From DUAL01 sp964452095 (lineage in GTDB: Bacteria > Bacteroidota > Bacteroidia > Flavobacteriales > BACL11): a stretch of 6,074 nt of DNA. The notes below the pieces were generated by a model. It searched no databases. It was not told the origin of the DNA and saw nothing but the letters and a program-made list of their open reading frames with translations. Below are positions 5,572-6,074 of this stretch, piece by piece. Both the position numbers and the translations under genes were made by a program. Where the stretch lies: positions 1 through 6,074 of the forward strand of contig CAYVKX010000100.1 in assembly GCA_964452095.1 (NCBI GenBank), written 5' to 3'. The stretch's first letter is position 1, and each line of letters opens with the position of its first letter.

Positions 5572-6074
5572 ATGAAAAATATTATACTTATTTTATTACT
5601 AACCTTAAATAACAACTTTATTATGTCACAAAATGCGAAAGATTTAAAAGGACTGGAGGTAGGTGAAAATTCACCTCTCTTTACAGCAACAGACCAAAAT
5701 GGGAAACATTTTTCATTTGAACAAGAATTGCAAAAAGGAGCTGTGGTTATTATTTTTTACAGAGGACAATGGTGTCCAATTTGCAATAAACATCTTAGTA
5801 ATTTACAAGATAGTTTAGAATTAATTTATGAAAAAGGGGCGACTGTTGTGGCTATTTCTCCAGAAAAATCAGAGTTTTTACAAAAAACTCAAAAGAAAAC
5901 AAAAGCTGAATTTACTTTATTGTATGATGAAGATTTTAAGATAGCAAAAGCTTTTGATGTGGTTTTTAACCCTACAAAAATGCAACTATTTATGTACAAT
6001 AAATTATTGCGTGCTGATTTAAAAAATGCACAAACCAATGATAGTCAGCAATTACCAATTCCTGCTACCCCGAC
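5572..6074 (+). CDS. Peroxiredoxin-like protein of the AhpC/TSA superfamily, exported (partial)
   Basis: The first 167 residues are visible; the gene continues past the right edge. MKNIILILLLTL forms a short signal-peptide-like N-terminus ending near MSQ (residue 20), so the protein probably works in the periplasm or at the membrane. The domain starts GLEVGENSPLFTATDQNGK (27-45), the typical opening of thioredoxin-fold peroxiredoxins. The active site is IFYRGQWCPICNKHL (61-75) with Cys68 and Cys71, the YRGxWCPxC form of the peroxiredoxin-like group. VVAISPEKSEF (92-102) and the LYDEDFKIAKAF strand-helix (117-128) are also family-typical. Such proteins reduce peroxides or exchange disulfides using thioredoxin-like partners. 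A start at Met18 (5623) would give a cytoplasmic form, but the hydrophobic run favours 5572. It follows the sigma factor remnant by 47 bases and may share its promoter. Family is confident; the exact reaction is not. Confidence 0.88.
   Translation, partial: MKNIILILLLTLNNNFIMSQNAKDLKGLEVGENSPLFTATDQNGKHFSFEQELQKGAVVIIFYRGQWCPICNKHLSNLQDSLELIYEKGATVVAISPEKSEFLQKTQKKTKAEFTLLYDEDFKIAKAFDVVFNPTKMQLFMYNKLLRADLKNAQTNDSQQLPIPATP

Noticed and set aside
5516..5612. Treating the frame-shifted tail as a working sigma factor made by programmed frameshifting
   Set aside because: There is no classic slippery heptamer or stimulatory structure visible, and the extended product would still lack region 4.

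Overview
The window looks like chromosomal DNA from a member of the Bacteroidota, probably a flavobacterium-like lineage. It is strongly AT-rich. One gene ends in a type IX secretion (T9SS) sorting domain of the gliding-motility-associated type, which is essentially confined to this phylum. Several genes also have candidate promoters of the Bacteroidota form (TTG, a 17-23 nt spacer, then TAnnTTTG) rather than the usual -35/-10 form.

Left third (1-1792, minus strand): a compact gene row read right to left. First comes a 222-residue protein with a likely permuted papain-like (NlpC/P60-type) fold, resembling DUF6695. It overlaps by 4 bases a 98-residue companion with a CxxC pair. That overlaps by 11 bases a 79-residue CPDC glutaredoxin-like protein. 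After a 24-base gap comes the N-terminal third of a PurF-like class II glutamine amidotransferase, which runs off the left edge. The spacing suggests one transcription unit, with a possible extra promoter just before the amidotransferase.

Middle (1793-5240): a 151-base divergent intergenic region, then one large plus-strand gene of 1098 residues (start at 1944). It encodes a secreted multidomain protein: signal peptide, lamin-tail-like domain, chitobiase/hexosaminidase C-terminal-like domain, CotH kinase-like domain, beta-rich repeats, PKD domain and T9SS type B sorting domain. Its promoter -7 box ends four bases before the ATG, so the mRNA is probably leaderless.

Right end (5241-6074): a 71-base gap with a promoter-like pair and a perfect 10-bp tandem repeat, then an ECF sigma factor gene broken after region 2. 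Removing one base restores the conserved end of region 2, but region 4 is absent. Forty-seven bases later starts a signal-peptide-bearing peroxiredoxin of the AhpC/TSA superfamily, cut by the right edge.

No RNA genes, mobile elements or CRISPR arrays were seen. The most notable items are the exported CotH-kinase architecture with its leaderless start, the sigma factor remnant before a peroxiredoxin, and the apparently split two-domain protein overlapping a glutaredoxin gene.
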